Below, piece after piece: positions 20,730 through 31,870 of a DNA stretch of 64,000 nt. The first letter of the stretch is position 1, and each line of letters opens with the position of its first letter. The notes under the pieces are model-generated. The model was not told the DNA's origin, ran no database searches, and saw nothing but the letters and a program-made list of their open reading frames with translations. Made by a program: the position numbers and the translations under genes. Source of the stretch: Nageia nagi (lineage: Eukaryota > Pinophyta); assembly GCA_050084985.1 (NCBI GenBank), contig JBITNC010000002.1:35588001-35652000 (forward strand), in the 5' to 3' direction.

Positions 20730-22578
20730 ATATGTAATAAAAAGCCTTAAAATTGCATAATCTAATGAAGTGTAGAGAAGAGAAAAAGACTTTTGATAAT
20801 AAAATAGACTTTCCTTTTTTGATTGATATGTCGAGTATAGTATGTTTCTTAACCCTTTTAGTCTTGGTTACCCCTATCTCATGCTACATTAGGTAATCAA
20901 GAAAAAAAATAGGAGTCCCTCTATGAGCTGAGCTATCAATGTCAATCCTACCCACCTAGAAAATACCTGTAGAACAAAACAACATATACCCGCATGATCA
21001 AATCCATAAAAGAATAAACAATGTAAATATTAAGGATGAAATAAATATAATATGCAATATATCACTATGATTGATGCAATTCATAGTGTTATAAACCATG
21101 ATACATAGACTACTACAAAAGGAACTCATAGTCTATGAAGCGCATGCACATGAGGTCCTCTTTAATACCCCAGGCTTGTAACATCCATGATGTATAAACT
21201 ACTATGATAGACAACTCATAGTCTATAAAGATCAAGCTGATGAGAACTTTTAATGAGTCAAGCTTGAAAATATTTTGCAATTAATAAGAGATGTTGCTCA
21301 TGGAGTGACCATGGATTTAAAAATATTTATTAGTAGAAATAATATCATTTCAATATTGATAATGTACTAGATATTCAAATAAGTAGTGGTCTAATATTTC
21401 CAAATCTTTGAGTTGAATTAACTATTGCATGTCGCTAGAAGCATTCATTGCCTAAAATTATTCAACAATGTATTCAACAAATATGATCATGTAGCATAGA
21501 TCATTGAGAATACATGATAATATGAAAAGAATAATTAGATTTTTAACAAAATTTCAATATGCCCCAAGTGGGAGAATTTTATATCAAAGGAATGCCACTA
21601 GCGGCATGAAATATTCAATTTACAATTTAAAAAAGAAAAAGAGATCCAATTAACAATGACATAAACCATTTAGCATTGGGAAATAAGTATAACAACATTG
21701 CTATATATTAAAGGAATTTTCAAAATAAATCATAATATAGCAATAAATGGCTATATACTCATTTTGCCTGTAGAAGATGCATAGTCATAAAATAATTACT
21801 CTATAAATAAATTCATAATGCAAAAGTAATATTTTTCTTTTACAAGAAGCATAATATCAAGGTTTGCACATTGTTGGTGGTGTTATATTAGAGGAATTAG
21901 GTGTAATAAGAAGTTATCATATTCAATTAATCATAAAATAAGACATTTGGATAATATAGCATTGCATAATATTCATATATATGAAAATTGAAAAATGTAT
22001 GCACAAATTTACTTAAATATGATTTAACCAATAAAAATGTATTAGTTTCAAGTATCCCATTGTGAAAATATACAATTAATTTGAAGTAAAATATTTTGAA
22101 TTTAAGTATTGCCTTTGAAAGCTTTGTTAATTTGATGAATATCACATTTTTGGTGGCATTCCTTTACATAAGAAAATGTAATCAATAAAAATTGATAAAT
22201 CTCAAAGCAATAAATTATTTATATTAGGAAAATAAAACACCAAATCATCAATCATTTCATAAGAAAACATGTCATCGATGGCATAAAAATAGGTAAATTA
22301 GTTTCTTAAAAAGAAACCATGCTATTTAAAATATTTCTACACACATTAAGGATGTAAAATACAAGTTTTTAGCATCAAAAATGCAATGTCAAGGAGGCCC
22401 TAGGGTTTAGTGTTAAAATCCAACCATATAAAAGAAAAGCATTGACTTCAAGTGGTTATTTTCATTTGTCTTTTTCCACCATTCGAGCTCTAAGCCACTT
22501 TTTGCTATCCAAATATCCTTTTGAGTGCAATGGTTGATTTTCAACTTGATTTCTAGTAGTGTTGATTATGTTTGATTC
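20730..22578 (-). other. Gyp-C internal non-coding DNA, LTR-proximal
   Basis: The first 200 bp align with 40676-40880 of Gyp-D. The remainder is AT-rich; I find no domain on either strand. The minus ORF at 21927-22145 is hydrophobic low-complexity and not supported. Confidence 0.5.
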
Positions 22579-22808
22579 ATGCCCCCTATTGATTTTCATT
22601 TTCATTTTAACCTCAATTATCAAATGGCAAATGATGATTGGAGGGATGTTGGTCATCCTTTTACAAGTAGGAAGGGTCATGTCATCGAATATATTCAATC
22701 TCTTCCATTAAAGCACATGATATGTTACTATTTTATAATTTTATTAATGTACATTATATATTTATACTTTAATTTTATGAATAATTAATTCTAAATTTAA
22801 CTAACCTT
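22579..22808 (+). pseudogene. Possible 5' exon of the PMD gene
   Basis: A plus-strand ORF includes MANDDWRDVGHPFTSRKG and HVIEYIQSLPLKHM, then runs into an AT-rich stretch before the PMD frame opens at 22809. It could be an upstream exon of the same gene with an intron between, but I see no conserved motif that proves it. Confidence 0.25.
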
Positions 22809-24663
22809 GCAAGGATGCAAGGTGCTTATTCAGGATGGTCCCATGTCCATAGTTGCTTTAGAGAAGGCTCGAACCTGGTAGATGGGAAACTGGGAGAGTT
22901 AGATCTTGACAAAAAGTGGTTTGGTGAACCTAGCAGTTGCAAGACATAGCCAATAATACCTACCCCTTCTCACCACATTGGAAAAGAGATGGGACTTCGA
23001 TTGTACACCTTTTACCTACCCCTAGGTTAAATGAGTGTTACATTGCTAAACATTTATAGGATTTGGGATATCCCTATCAAGGGGAGGATCATCTACTAGA
23101 TGGAGGTTTTTGATATCCAAATATAGGACTAACTATCACTTTGGCTAATGAGAGAGGAGGATCATGACTGGGAGCATCAGGCTACCTGATTGATGGATGT
23201 TTGTTAATTTACCCAGCCAAGTAGGCATTTGAGATTACTAATAGCTACCACTATCATGACATATCTTTGTCTCAATAAGAGTAGTTCCTCCTTTTCCTTA
23301 GGACTCATTTGGGTAGTCTAAGATATTTATTATAGGGGCACTTAGTTTGCTAAGGGTCCTATAGTGTTGGCCCAGTTATACCAAAACATGTCCAACTTTG
23401 TGAGCATCGATAACTTCAACCTCACCATAGCTCACACAATCCTACTCTAGGTGTGCGAATATGACAATATTTTGGTGATCAAGCTAGCAGGATTGTAGCA
23501 AGCATGGGTAGACCCAAGAGAGACAAACATAACATGTTAGTTTTCCAGAGCTTAAGGATACAATTACCCTCACTCTTTAGAGTTTAGATGAAGAGAGATG
23601 GATAGCATGCAAGCAACCAATGTAATTTAGGTATCCTATGATGATATGGAATAGGATGACGATGCCCATCATATCATGTGGGTGTGCTAGGAGTGCTTCC
23701 TCCAAACTAGGAGGAAGTTAGTACAGCCTTACCTACCTCAAAGAGTTCTTAGACAGTTTGGCATTTGACAAGATGTTCTTATAGATCATATCCATTATAG
23801 GAAATATATGATAAAGTGGGACACACCATACATGTCACCAATCATACTAGTATGGTAGGTGACATGGGAGGATATGAGAGTATGAGATGGGCCAATAGAG
23901 GTATCAATCACTCTCAAAGTGGTTCCAATGTAAATGTCCTAATGGCATCAAGTCCCTCCTATCGACCTATGCATGGATGAGGATGATGATGAGGATGTGG
24001 ATCCAACAAGTGAAGTTGTTAAATGACAATCCCTACCAGGTGAACAATCCCATGCATGACGTTCTAGTGCATGGGGGAGAGGCTATAATGCTAGGATTGA
24101 TAGCTCTTGTAGAAGTTTTTCCCTTAGTAGGACCAGGTAAAAATCAATCCCTATCTTAAAATTTTAAATTTTTGGTATGCATATGAATTGAGGACTAATG
24201 AAAGGGTACATTGGTTGTAGGTGAGGTTGATACCAAAGTGGTGATCCTAGAGAGTAAAATTGAGAGGCTTAATCCTTTCAAGGGTCATGTGGAGAGTATC
24301 TAGTCTACACTTATGGCCAAGTAAACCCATATTGCCATCTTGGAGCATTTTTTAAATAGCCTCCAAGAGAGACTTACCATGTATCCTCTCAATGAATAAT
24401 GGGCATTCATGTAGAGCTAGGTTGAGATACTGGAATAGAAGGAAGTAGAGATTGCCACTTTGAGGGGCAAATATGAGAGGGAAAAATTACTTTTATCCTC
24501 TCAAGGGATTAGTACCAATGCCATTTTTGGAGGAGTATCTATATCAGGAGCTAGTGGCAGTAGCCATAGGACTAGGCATAGGATCGGGGATACTACCAGT
24601 AGTGACAGTAGTGCCCATCAATAGAGTAGGCATATGGAAATGGTTCCTCTGATCATTGTACAT
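22809..24663 (+). pseudogene. Plant mobile domain (PMD) protein, decayed, antisense in Gyp-C
   Basis: One frame carries two hallmarks of the PMD family. The first is LRLYTFYLPLG, a stop, then MSVTLLNIYRIWDIPIKG (about 22995-23085), matching the usual THTFHLPWGEMT.TLEDV...PI.G pattern. The second, 244 codons later in the same frame, is YLPQRVLRQFGI (23730-23765), matching the RVMRQFG block. An acidic run (MDEDDDEDVDPTSEVV) and a coiled-coil-like tail (VVILESKIERL; EVEIATLRGKYEREKLLL) follow. Many stops stand at Trp, Gln or Glu positions. PMD proteins of the MAIN/MAIL type act in the nucleus in silencing, and PMDs also occur inside transposons. A GT...AG interval at 24137-24220 would keep the frame, so an intron may be retained. 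Confidence 0.65.
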
Positions 24664-24673
24664 TAGTATTTTT

Positions 24674-24675
<2 letters not shown>

Positions 24676-24710
<35 letters not shown>
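24676..24710. repeat. (TA)n microsatellite
   Basis: An uninterrupted AT dinucleotide run just after the PMD pseudogene. Confidence 0.95.
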
Positions 24711-24713
<3 letters not shown>

Positions 24714-25427
24714 ATTCATTAATTTTATGCTTATGTAAATGGTTATTTACTTTGTATCAATCCATGTAGCATTTGTTTATTATGTATGCAAATAAGAAAA
24801 CACTTTAAAATTTTGATCATTAAAACATCTATATGTATAAAAATGGTAATTAAAACCATGAAGCACAAATAATTTTCAAGTTTAATGTAAATTTGAACAA
24901 TTGATCTCTATGTTGGTTCCAAGGTACGAAAAGTTATCAATAATGAACAAAACTATGTAAAATTAACATAATTAGCTTAAATGTTGTTAATGAATTACTT
25001 TAGTTTATAAAAAATATAATGAGGTCCTAGAAAAATAAAAGGTTTTCAATTCTATTATTGGAAAAGCACACCATTAATGGTGTGAAAATAATGGGAACGT
25101 TGGTAGTGGCATGAAAATCAACAATGTGGAGGGGATTTTTAAAAAAATAGTAGAATAATATATCCCCAATATGCAAACAAAGTAATGATTTTATACATGC
25201 AATAGATAAAAATTCACAATGTCCAAATAGAAAATACCCTAACTAATATACACTACAATTATAATCGATTTATTTCAACCAATAACTTTACATGATTGGG
25301 GTATTTTAGGAACCCAAACACATTTTACAGAGGTAGGAACAAAGAGAGGTACCCATTTTTTCATGTTATCCATGCCATGGGTTGTGTGGGAATTATGATG
25401 TACACCATCAGTAGCATTGGTTGCCTT
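24711..25427 (-). other. Gyp-C non-coding DNA between gag and PMD pseudogene
   Basis: AT-rich; no protease, RT or other pol motif in six frames by eye. This is where pol would start in an autonomous relative. Confidence 0.5.
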
Positions 25428-27715
25428 TTACTTAGTACCAATCTTTGACTTTTTAGATTTGCATCTATAAGAGTTAGGAAAATAATGATTCAAGCATGAT
25501 GAAGTACTTACTATACCGATACATCCCCTTGGTTGTGAAGGTGGGAGTGGTTTGGTGAAGACCTCTAATTGTTCATTATCATGATGTACAAGTACATAAT
25601 CTTGAGCATGATCATCATCCATTCGTATTGCCTTTTTATTAATTAAATTATGAATAATTTTCCTCAAATTCCTACAATTTCTTGTTAGATGCCCTGATAT
25701 CCTATGATAATTGCAAAATTCCTCATATCAAAAATTTTTAGGTACACCATTAGGAAACCTAGGTTCAACAATAGGTGTAAGGTAAATGAGATCTTCTTTT
25801 AATAAAATACTAAGAATATTATCAATAGTATCAGTCAATGGTGTAAACTTCCTTTTAGGTTTAGGGTTAGCTTTATGCTTATGATCAACATTATTCACCT
25901 CAATTTTCTTATTAGTGTCAAGAATATTTACCTTTTTATAATATTTTTGAGGTTTGTTATTATGCATAGCATATAGTTTTTTAATACAAGCCTCTTTTTT
26001 GAAAAAAACATCTATCATTTCACCTAGTGTCATATTACAATTAGAAATAAGCAATAGCTTATACATAGGAAATATAAGCATTTGCAAATGTATCTTTCAA
26101 ATCTTGATTAGGAATTGTAATTTTATTAGCAGTATGCTTCCATATTTTCACAAAATCATGCATAGATTGATTAGGCAATTACTTAATTCTACATAAATCT
26201 TTGAAATTGAACTTTTCAATGATATTATATTTGAAATACTATAAAAATTGATGAACCAAATCCTCATATATGTCAATACTCTTTTTAGGAAAAACAAAAT
26301 GCCATTTCAATGCATCATATTTCAAACTATGTGAGAACAATTTAGCAAGTAGATCTCTATTAGCCATATATTCCATATCTTCTTGTTAAAATTTTCTAAT
26401 ATGCATCTTAGGATCTTGCAAACCTTTAAATTTTGTAAATTTAATACTCTTTTTCCAGTAAGCATTTTAGAAAGAATTCTATTTGCTAAATATATTTTCA
26501 AAAAAAATAAGAAATCATCATCACCTTCATTAAGCAAGTCATTTTCTAATTTCTTTATTCATTCCATAGCTAAAGTAACAATAGGGGGTGCTTGGTTAGG
26601 ACTATTAACTATTGTGGTGGTGGGAGGTGGATTCATTGCATTTCTAAGTTCATTCTCCTTGAGTACAAGAAAAGGTCCAATTTTATTTACTATTTCATGT
26701 TCTAATTTATCAAGAAATTTTATCAAAAACTCTAGTTGTTTTGTATAAGGTCCCAAATGAAAGGGGATAATATATTGAATATTATAAAGAAATACAACTT
26801 TAATATTATGTTCATCTAAGGACCAATTAGGATTTTTCTTATAGGCATCATTAATAAGATTTACAACTTGTATTGGAAGCTAAGAATCACAATCATCATC
26901 TTGTATAATATCCTTGCCTTTAGAGAGCTTACCTCTTGTAAAATGGTTAGCTTTTAGGATGAGGTGTTCATAATCATCATCTTCATTCTTTGTACCATTA
27001 TATTAAACAACTCCCTCACATAGAGGTGGTGAGATATCAAAATTCACCTTAGGAGGAGCTTCTATCTCAACCTCACCCATGCTGTTAGTGGCATGTTCAA
27101 AGGAAGGTACATCATTAGCAGTGTTCATATTAATGGCAAGAGCCCTCCATCATGTAGATCCTACATTCTCATATGAAAATAAACTATCAAACAATTACAA
27201 GGCTATAGATATTTCCTCCAAGAGCTCATAATTTGTTATAATATCAATAATAATTTTATCATTATAAGTAAGAAAATATTCCAACCTTTGTCTATCAGAT
27301 ATCACTTCTTGTATAGATCTAACATGAATAGAATTTTACCGAATTTAGGAATTTCATCATTACTCTCATAAAAATCATGAATATTCAAGCTTACACTTTT
27401 GAATTCCAATTGATCAACATTATGAATGAATCTATTGGGAGTTTCATCAATAATATCCATTTTGTTGCCAGAGCTTGTAGACTTAGTATCACTATGAGCA
27501 TCAAGATGAGGTTCTTATAGAGATAAGTTGAGATTATGCCTAACACTTATATAGATATCATGGAAATGAACCTTCCATTTAGATACCTTAGGGTTTTCTA
27601 TATTGGGATCCATATTTTGAATATAAGTAGAACAAACCCTAGTTTTATCATTTTCTCTAGATATTATCCAAAGACCTTCAGGTAAAGGGATGAATAATAG
27701 TGAAAATGGATTCAT
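25428..27715 (-). pseudogene. gag: Gyp-C gag (broken)
   Basis: It starts MNPFSLLFIPLPEGLWIISR at 27715. Recognisable parts follow: a proline-rich patch NAMNPPPTTTIV (near 26630), capsid pieces, then SNCNMTLGEMIDVFFKKEA, a lysine-rich linker, KRKFTPLTDTIDNILSILLK and a zinc knuckle CNYHRISGHLTRNC at 25674-25715. The tail EVFTKPLPPSQ resembles the P-L-P ending common in such gags. Stops occur repeatedly, one just before the knuckle (25728). The knuckle is the C-H-H-C variant. Pol does not follow. Confidence 0.7.
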
Positions 27716-27766
27716 GAATTTTCAAAAGGATACCCTAGGTTAAGACCTAGGTGTGTAAGAATGTTT

Positions 27767-27775
27767 GGTTCACCA
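27767..27775 (-). other. Gyp-C primer binding site
   Basis: Minus strand TGGTGAACC, preceded by a T run and the LTR end. It has the same core as Gyp-A, Gyp-B and (with one change) Gyp-D. Confidence 0.65.
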
Positions 27776-27778
27776 AAA

Positions 27779-28509
27779 TTTAGATCCAAAAATATGTAAT
27801 TAATAAATAAATATGCAAACAAATAAATGATCTATGAATTCAATTATAAGTAGCTTTTTATCAGGTTATGACAAATATACATGAACATATAAAGCCTAAT
27901 ACAAAGTGAGGCAAGTTGTCAGCATGTGTACAATCCTCAAAGTCAGAACAATAATGAATTTGGAAAGGATCATAATCAGATTTTAGATGAGATCATAACA
28001 AATATTCACTATAATGGCACTACAAGTCATACCCAAAAATCTGGAACTCTTGATCTATGAGACACACATCGCTAGCTGTGTAGAAGTGGCACATTGTTGA
28101 TGGAGTTGGATTCATAGTCTCATGTATCATGAAAGAGAGGGATAGAAGAGCTCAAAGAGTATAACAAATTCTTAATATAGGTGGCATTAAGAGACATCAT
28201 GGGTTCAATGTTTGAGATAACCACCTATCAAAGAGATTTGATAGGGATTTCAACCTTCACCTCCTATATTTCTAACTTGCAAGGAAATGTAAAGGAGTGA
28301 AATCTGACACATAGAAATAAAAATAGTCATTTCTATATTCAAGATAATTTAAAATAAAACCATGGTATATGATATAACATTGGTCCTAGCACATGGTGTT
28401 GCATTACAATATTAGTTTATCTTGATTTATGTAATATTGCCATTTAATTATTAAATGACTCTAAATATGATTTATTAATTAAATAATAAATCATTTTTAG
28501 GCATCTACA
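27779..28509 (-). repeat. Gyp-C 5' LTR (731 bp)
   Basis: On the minus strand it begins TGTAGATGCC at 28509. It aligns with the two-part 3' LTR (3971-4528 plus 20537-20713). It shares its U3 end, AATAATAAATCATTTTTAGG on the plus strand, with the Gyp-D LTRs, so C and D are related families. Confidence 0.85.
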
Positions 28510-29310
28510 CATAGGTTATGCTTGCAACCATGGTTGTTGGGAATATCATATGGTTTTAGTGTGTTATTGTACACCTAAGTTATACAAAACTATTTTTTGT
28601 TGTGGTTGGTGTGTATATTATTTTGGGGTGGATTTTCTTTCCTATTCATATAGGGTGGTATTACTTGTAACCTAAACCTTGTTGTATTATGATTATCTTT
28701 TACCTCACATCCTTTTCTAGGTGTTTTATGGCTTGAAAACAGAGTAGATGTATTTGATTTTAAAACATAATAAGGGTTATTATAAACTCTTGAATGATCT
28801 CCTCATTTTGGCATAGGGGTAGCTATGTGTATGGAGATTTGATCATCAAATTCTTCTATTTGCCTGGATATAGTGGAAGAACTATAATCATATCTACTTA
28901 GATATGATTGAACTAAACATCCATCCAGTAGATATCATGTTGCATGATCACAATTTGGTCTAAAAGGACCTATTTTAAGTATACTATCAACTAAGTGAGT
29001 TTGTGAAGGGAGTATGTTTCTTAATACAATCTCTGCTACATCATCAATAGATTGTGTTTCTTTTGCTAAATAATCTAGATCTAAAGGAAGACTATGGGCA
29101 TGAGAAGAATGAAGGATTTTTAGTTGTGTTAGATTTTATTCTAACTATATCTAATTTATTATCAATAGGATTTAAATAAGCTAGATTTTTTTCTCTAGGA
29201 GCTTCTCTTATCAAAGTGTTCCTACTAAACTTATGACTTCATTCGTATAAATAGTTTTTATTGTTTGATTCTTGCTCTTGATGAGCTATTTGAGATTGAG
29301 TGTTAACCAT
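28510..29310 (-). pseudogene. Unit F ORF, main fragment (unrecognised)
   Basis: From ATG 29310 the minus strand reads MVNTQSQIAHQEQESNNKNY, then KFSRNTLIREAPREKNLAYL, a one-base shift near 29105, then DLDYLAKETQSIDDVAEIV, HLVDSILKIGPFRPNCDHA and RQIEEFDDQISIHIATPMPK. A single TGA sits at a probable Trp. Toward Gyp-C it becomes N/Q/P-rich. The long open stretches suggest a real former protein, perhaps a retroelement gag, but I recognise no family. It is cut by Gyp-C at 28509. Confidence 0.4.
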
Positions 29311-31870
29311 CCTTTTTAGTTTTTTTTTTGTTTGTATTTTTTGGTTTTGTTTTATTTTCTACCAAAATATAAGGAAAATAAAGAAAACATCAAACATAGA
29401 AATTCTATTTTTTATCTTTTGGATTTATGTTTGCGAGAGAACAATTAAATGCACAAAAAACCTACATGCATATTCACCTTTTTGGTGTAATTATCTTTTC
29501 TAAATTTTTGATATATTAAAATAATCCTTTTAATATGAGCGATATGAATTGTACATTTTAATCTTCTTAATTTTTCTAAATTTTTTTGTTTAGTTAAGTG
29601 TTTAAGCAAGGTAGGCTAGTAATTCTATAAGCACTATAGGCTTAAGTAATGGATTGGTACTTAAAATGGTCCCCTTAGTGCAATGGAGATTGAGGAATAC
29701 TACTGAGAACTATTTTGGTGATGAAATCCAACTATAGCCCCTTTTATATAGTTGTTTGATAAAAAGTAATGATTTCTAACCTATGAACCCGATATTAATC
29801 TCCATGTTTTGGCTCTAAGGCTCATTATATTTTGTTGGTGAGAACATAAGAGAATAAGAATCAATGGTTAGTAATAACCTCCAACTCATTGATGTTCATT
29901 TTAAAAGGTCTCATTATTGTGCATTTAATTGAAATAAAATACTCATGGCTATAGTTTCTAACCCTCTTGATCATACACATCCATTAATTAAGCTTTTTTA
30001 TTATAACTCAAATAGTGTTTTAATTAATGTGCAAGTAGATCTAGATACCCATGAGATTCATTACCTTTTAATGAGATTCATCAACCAAAGGAAATGTTTA
30101 AATGTGAATTATTACCTCTTCTAATGAATCACATTCCTTAGATTGCCTTTTAGCATGGTAAGGTAGACAAGTAAGAAGTCATTAATATGAATTAATTTCT
30201 TTTAATGTAGCTTCATTTCCCTTGTTATGAGTCACAATCCTTTAACCACCTTTTGGCATGGTAAGTTAGATAAGTAAGAGTATTAATGTGTAAATAATAA
30301 CCACCATATTCATTAACCAATTTAATGTATCCTAATCTACCTTAAACCTGATAATTTCACCTTAAATTCATTTTGATCTTAGTGATGATTAATTACCCCT
30401 TCCAAGTGTGGAAGTGACTTAGTGTAGATTCTTTTACCAAATTAATGTACTTAAGTGAAAAAAAATCAAAAATTCATTTACCCTTTTTTCATTGCATCCA
30501 TTCTGGTCACCTCATATCACTTTTTAGCACAAAGGGAGAGCATATGTGGATGAGATAGAAAAAAATTAAGTGAATGAGTTTGTTTTTATGTATGATCCCT
30601 TCTTGAACAAACAAGAAGTAAATAAACTTTAGGAACTTTGAAAAAATAACCATATAAAAAAATACATGTTATTAATGGTATTCAATACCCTCCCATACAT
30701 GTATTCTAAGCATAAGGATCACAAATAAGGTGTTCATTTCCAATCCTCAGTCTTAATTCCTAGGTTGCACTTGCAAAATTAACAAGAATAAAAAATTTGA
30801 CCTTTTATTCATAATCACTTGCATTGTTATACAGTCATTGGCATTTTGATCTAGTCATTGGTTTTTGATACATATTCATTAATGATTCTAAAACTCAATC
30901 TTGGAAAATCACAAAACACAAAAAATAAAACCAGCTTCACTACCACATGATACAAACGACAAAAGTCACACATAAAGATACATAAAATTACTTAAATTTT
31001 ATCACTAATGTTGTTTGCATGTGAGAGTACTCCTTCTAGAGTTAGAATGTTGCACTCAAAAAGTAACACTATTAGAAAACAAGAAAAGACACGTTACAAC
31101 CAACATTTTTCTTTATTACTTTTGAGTAGGCCTTAATGATAATGATGAATATGTTTCATTCATTTCCTTGCAAAAGGGCTTTTTACAAAAGAATATTTAG
31201 GCCTTTGTAGGCCTATTTTTAATGAATACAAGCTTTGAAAACTAATTTTTGAAAATCTAAAATAGAATTTGTATCTCTCTATTCTCTTCAACTTGTTAAG
31301 TCTTTCTCTAATCAATTGAATTGCTTCACACTTATGGACCTTGCACACATGCTAACTGAAAAGAAACCAAACATACTTGTTCATATAACAAAATTAGCAT
31401 AAAATGAGCATAAACAAGCATATAAAATGTAGAATAATAATGCATATAACTTAGTAAAACTAGATGTGTTTTGACAGAGTAACTTTACATTAAAACTAGG
31501 TCCCTTTGCTTTATGGTAGAAGGATTTATTTATATATTTCAGAAATAGGTAAAGTTTCTAATTTTGAGATTAAAATCTAGATAGAAAAGCCTATCCAGAT
31601 TTTTCATGGCTATGATATAAATTAGGTATGTATGGGATGGATGATAAGTCATTCATTATCCTTTGCTTTCTTTCCAAGATGCTTTAGGAGTTTCTATTTT
31701 TATTTTGCTTTTTTCAACTACAAAGTCTATGAAGTCTAGGTGTTGAATGCTAATGTATTGACTGAGTCTTCGATAATTGAAGTTGAATGCTAGCATTTGG
31801 CATATTATAATAAAATTTTAATGTTTTCATCTTCCCTCATCTATAGAAGGAAGGGTTATTTTTGGGTGTC
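29311..31870. other. Unassigned AT-rich DNA upstream of unit F
   Basis: No gene is supported. A loosely duplicated segment of about 103 bp (around 30110-30310) contains GCATGGTAAGKTAGAYAAGTA in both copies. The interval may be the leader or LTR of unit F. The small ORFs are AT-rich chance ORFs. Confidence 0.4.

Larger units (their letters stand above)
3971..28509 (-). mobile_element. Gyp-C: Ty3/Gypsy-type element with gag, no pol, antisense PMD gene
   Basis: Minus-strand order is 5' LTR (27779-28509), PBS (27767-27775), decayed gag (25428-27715), non-coding DNA, an opposite-strand PMD pseudogene (22809-24663), PPT (20714-20729) and 3' LTR (20537-20713 plus 3971-4528). The 3' LTR is split by Gyp-A. 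Without Gyp-A the element is about 8.5 kb. I see no protease, RT, RNase H or integrase motif. The flanks TTGTG and CTATG (minus strand) could be a TSD with two transitions, but this is weak. It resembles a non-autonomous Tat-lineage derivative. Confidence 0.75.

Noticed and set aside
22579-24663. Mutator-type transposase for the 23-kb gene
   Set aside because: The visible motifs fit the plant mobile domain; no DDE transposase block or terminal inverted repeats were found around it.
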